NCBI GenBank assembly: GCA_002887195.1
Contig: PJAB01001256.1
Coordinates: forward strand, 1 to 15,925
Length of the DNA: 15,925 bases
Direction of reading: 5' to 3'
Origin: Chrysochromulina parva
Lineage: Eukaryota; Haptophyta; Prymnesiales; Chrysochromulinaceae
This document shows positions 14,968 through 15,925 of this stretch, in pieces. Position numbers and translations under genes: made by a program. Under the pieces are notes generated by a model that ran no database searches, was not told the DNA's origin, and worked only from the letters and a program-made list of their open reading frames with translations. Each line of letters opens with the position of its first letter. The first letter of the stretch is position 1.

Positions 14968-15774
14968 TCAATCAAGGGCGCGCAGCGTCACATGCAGCGA
15001 TTCCTGCTCGAGCCATGCATACCTTCCTGGAAAGAGCGCATCAACAGCAGCGCGAAAGCCTTGGAGCACGGTCTGTAGCTGCGTGACCCTTTGCAGGCAA
15101 TAGTCCCCGTCTGGTTCGAGGGAGTAATTCCCGTCTGGTGGTGGTGGTGCAATGAAGGTGACGAGTGTGGAGCCCGATGGGCTCGCTTCGCGATAGCAAC
15201 TGATGCGACAGCCCGGCTGATTCACACGTGGCAGGTAGGCTGCAAGGTCGTCCCACTCGGACAGGACGCTCTTGACACGCTGGCTCTCCTCTTCTGTGCA
15301 CTCTGAAAGGTCATAGCCATCGTCCGCGCCCTCATCAACGGGTGATGCCGGCCGAATGGGCACGTGATCAACGTGCTGGCGGCCCTGCGCCTCCAGTCCG
15401 CGGGCTGCATACGTCACGACACTCAACCGGAACACCGGGACACCAAGCGAAGACAGCACCTGGCTGTGTTGCATGCAGAGATGGTGAAGCTGACGGAGCT
15501 CGTCGAGGCTGAATTCGGGAGCATCGTCGATGAGCGCGCCCATCGTTGTTTTGGGCCATTTGCTGCCATAATTCTCCGGCTTGACATGAAGGTGTGGTTC
15601 GTTGAGGTGGCTCTTGAGTCTGGCGAGCTGTGCTGGGAATCCCTCGTACACTAGTGTGAGCACTCCATTCCACGCAACAAAGAAGCTGCATGGGTAGAGC
15701 ATGCAGCATTGTGTGCATGCGCGCTGCATGAGTAACGGGAGCTGCTCGCGCACGAGCGAGGCGCAGGCGCACAT
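14968..15774 (-). CDS. Unrecognised protein, possibly 2H-phosphoesterase-like
   Basis: A 268-residue protein that I cannot place in a named family. The C-terminus carries 'LHVTLRALD' (H261-x-T263), which fits the HxT motif of 2H phosphoesterases, the fold of RNA ligase/cyclic phosphodiesterases. An N-terminal conserved-looking block, 'PENYGSKWPKTTMGAL' (66-81), aligns in register with it (KTTMGAL against HVTLRAL), so the first histidine may be replaced by K75. The middle (about 140-175) is acidic and low in complexity, with 'SECTEEESQRVKSVLSEWDDL' beginning near it. The N-terminus has several cysteines and a hydrophobic strand, 'FFVAWNGVLTLVYEGFP' (31-47); I do not call it a signal peptide. 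Later Met residues could also be the start. It is convergent with the A-T-ankyrin gene. Confidence 0.65.
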   Translation of the reverse strand: MCACASLVREQLPLLMQRACTQCCMLYPCSFFVAWNGVLTLVYEGFPAQLARLKSHLNEPHLHVKPENYGSKWPKTTMGALIDDAPEFSLDELRQLHHLCMQHSQVLSSLGVPVFRLSVVTYAARGLEAQGRQHVDHVPIRPASPVDEGADDGYDLSECTEEESQRVKSVLSEWDDLAAYLPRVNQPGCRISCYREASPSGSTLVTFIAPPPPDGNYSLEPDGDYCLQRVTQLQTVLQGFRAAVDALFPGRYAWLEQESLHVTLRALD

Positions 15775-15925
15775 CGAAAAGACTATGAAACACGAGCGAA
15801 AAGGTCAGTAGGAAGGTGTGACACACAAAGTGAGTCGCAGCGGGTAAGTGAGTCGCGCGGGGATCCCCCGCGGGGCGCACTGCGATCTCGCACACGAACC
15901 GCGTGCGATCTCGCGTGCGGGCCGC
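15775..15925 (-). promoter_or_regulatory. Upstream region of the 2H-like gene with paired direct repeats
   Basis: The region holds AAGTGAGTCGC twice (15828-15838 and 15846-15856), TGCGATCTCGC twice (15881-15891 and 15904-15914), and the overlapping palindromes GGGGATCCCC (15859-15868) and CCCCGCGGGG (15866-15875). It lies directly before the start codon on the minus strand and runs to the window edge. Paired sites of this kind suggest factor binding. Confidence 0.4.

Overview
The window reads as nuclear DNA of a GC-rich, gene-dense and intron-poor unicellular eukaryote, probably a protist or alga. The grounds are an animal-type mitochondrial aspartate aminotransferase with a presequence, a microsomal glutathione S-transferase 3 (MAPEG), an ARF-like GTPase fold, RING-H2, SANT, U-box-like, R3H and UBA domains, ankyrin repeats, and genes that alternate in strand with no operon structure. 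Seven long open frames cover about 82% of the window and none needs an intron. The lineage cannot be fixed by reading alone. Haptophytes, mamiellophyte green algae, red algae and intron-poor stramenopiles are all conceivable.

Layout from left to right: a non-coding flank (1-396); a divergent ARF-like GTPase gene (minus, 397-1590, possibly to 1803) and mitochondrial aspartate aminotransferase (plus, 1884-3155), which share a promoter built around a G-box inside a longer dyad; a 792-base convergent spacer full of hairpins that includes a perfect 28-base palindrome; a RING-H2 gene (minus, 3948-4979) and a 1573-residue SANT / U-box-like / R3H / UBA protein (plus, 5123-9844) divergent from a 143-base promoter; MGST3 (plus, 10400-10852); an adenylation-thiolation-ankyrin protein (plus, 11231-14656); a second repeat-rich convergent spacer; and a gene for an unrecognised, possibly 2H-phosphoesterase-like protein (minus, 14968-15774).

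The genes do not form one obvious pathway. Two themes stand out. First, ubiquitin-linked domains recur (RING-H2, U-box-like plus UBA, and a weak F-box-like segment). The RING gene and the U-box-like/UBA gene share a short divergent promoter and could be co-expressed. Second, there is a stand-alone NRPS-like A-T unit fused to ankyrin repeats, an architecture I do not recognise from a named family. The regulatory layer is also notable: both divergent promoters contain perfect palindromes, both convergent spacers carry clustered inverted repeats, and MGST3 and the A-T-ankyrin gene share an identical 20-base leader element.
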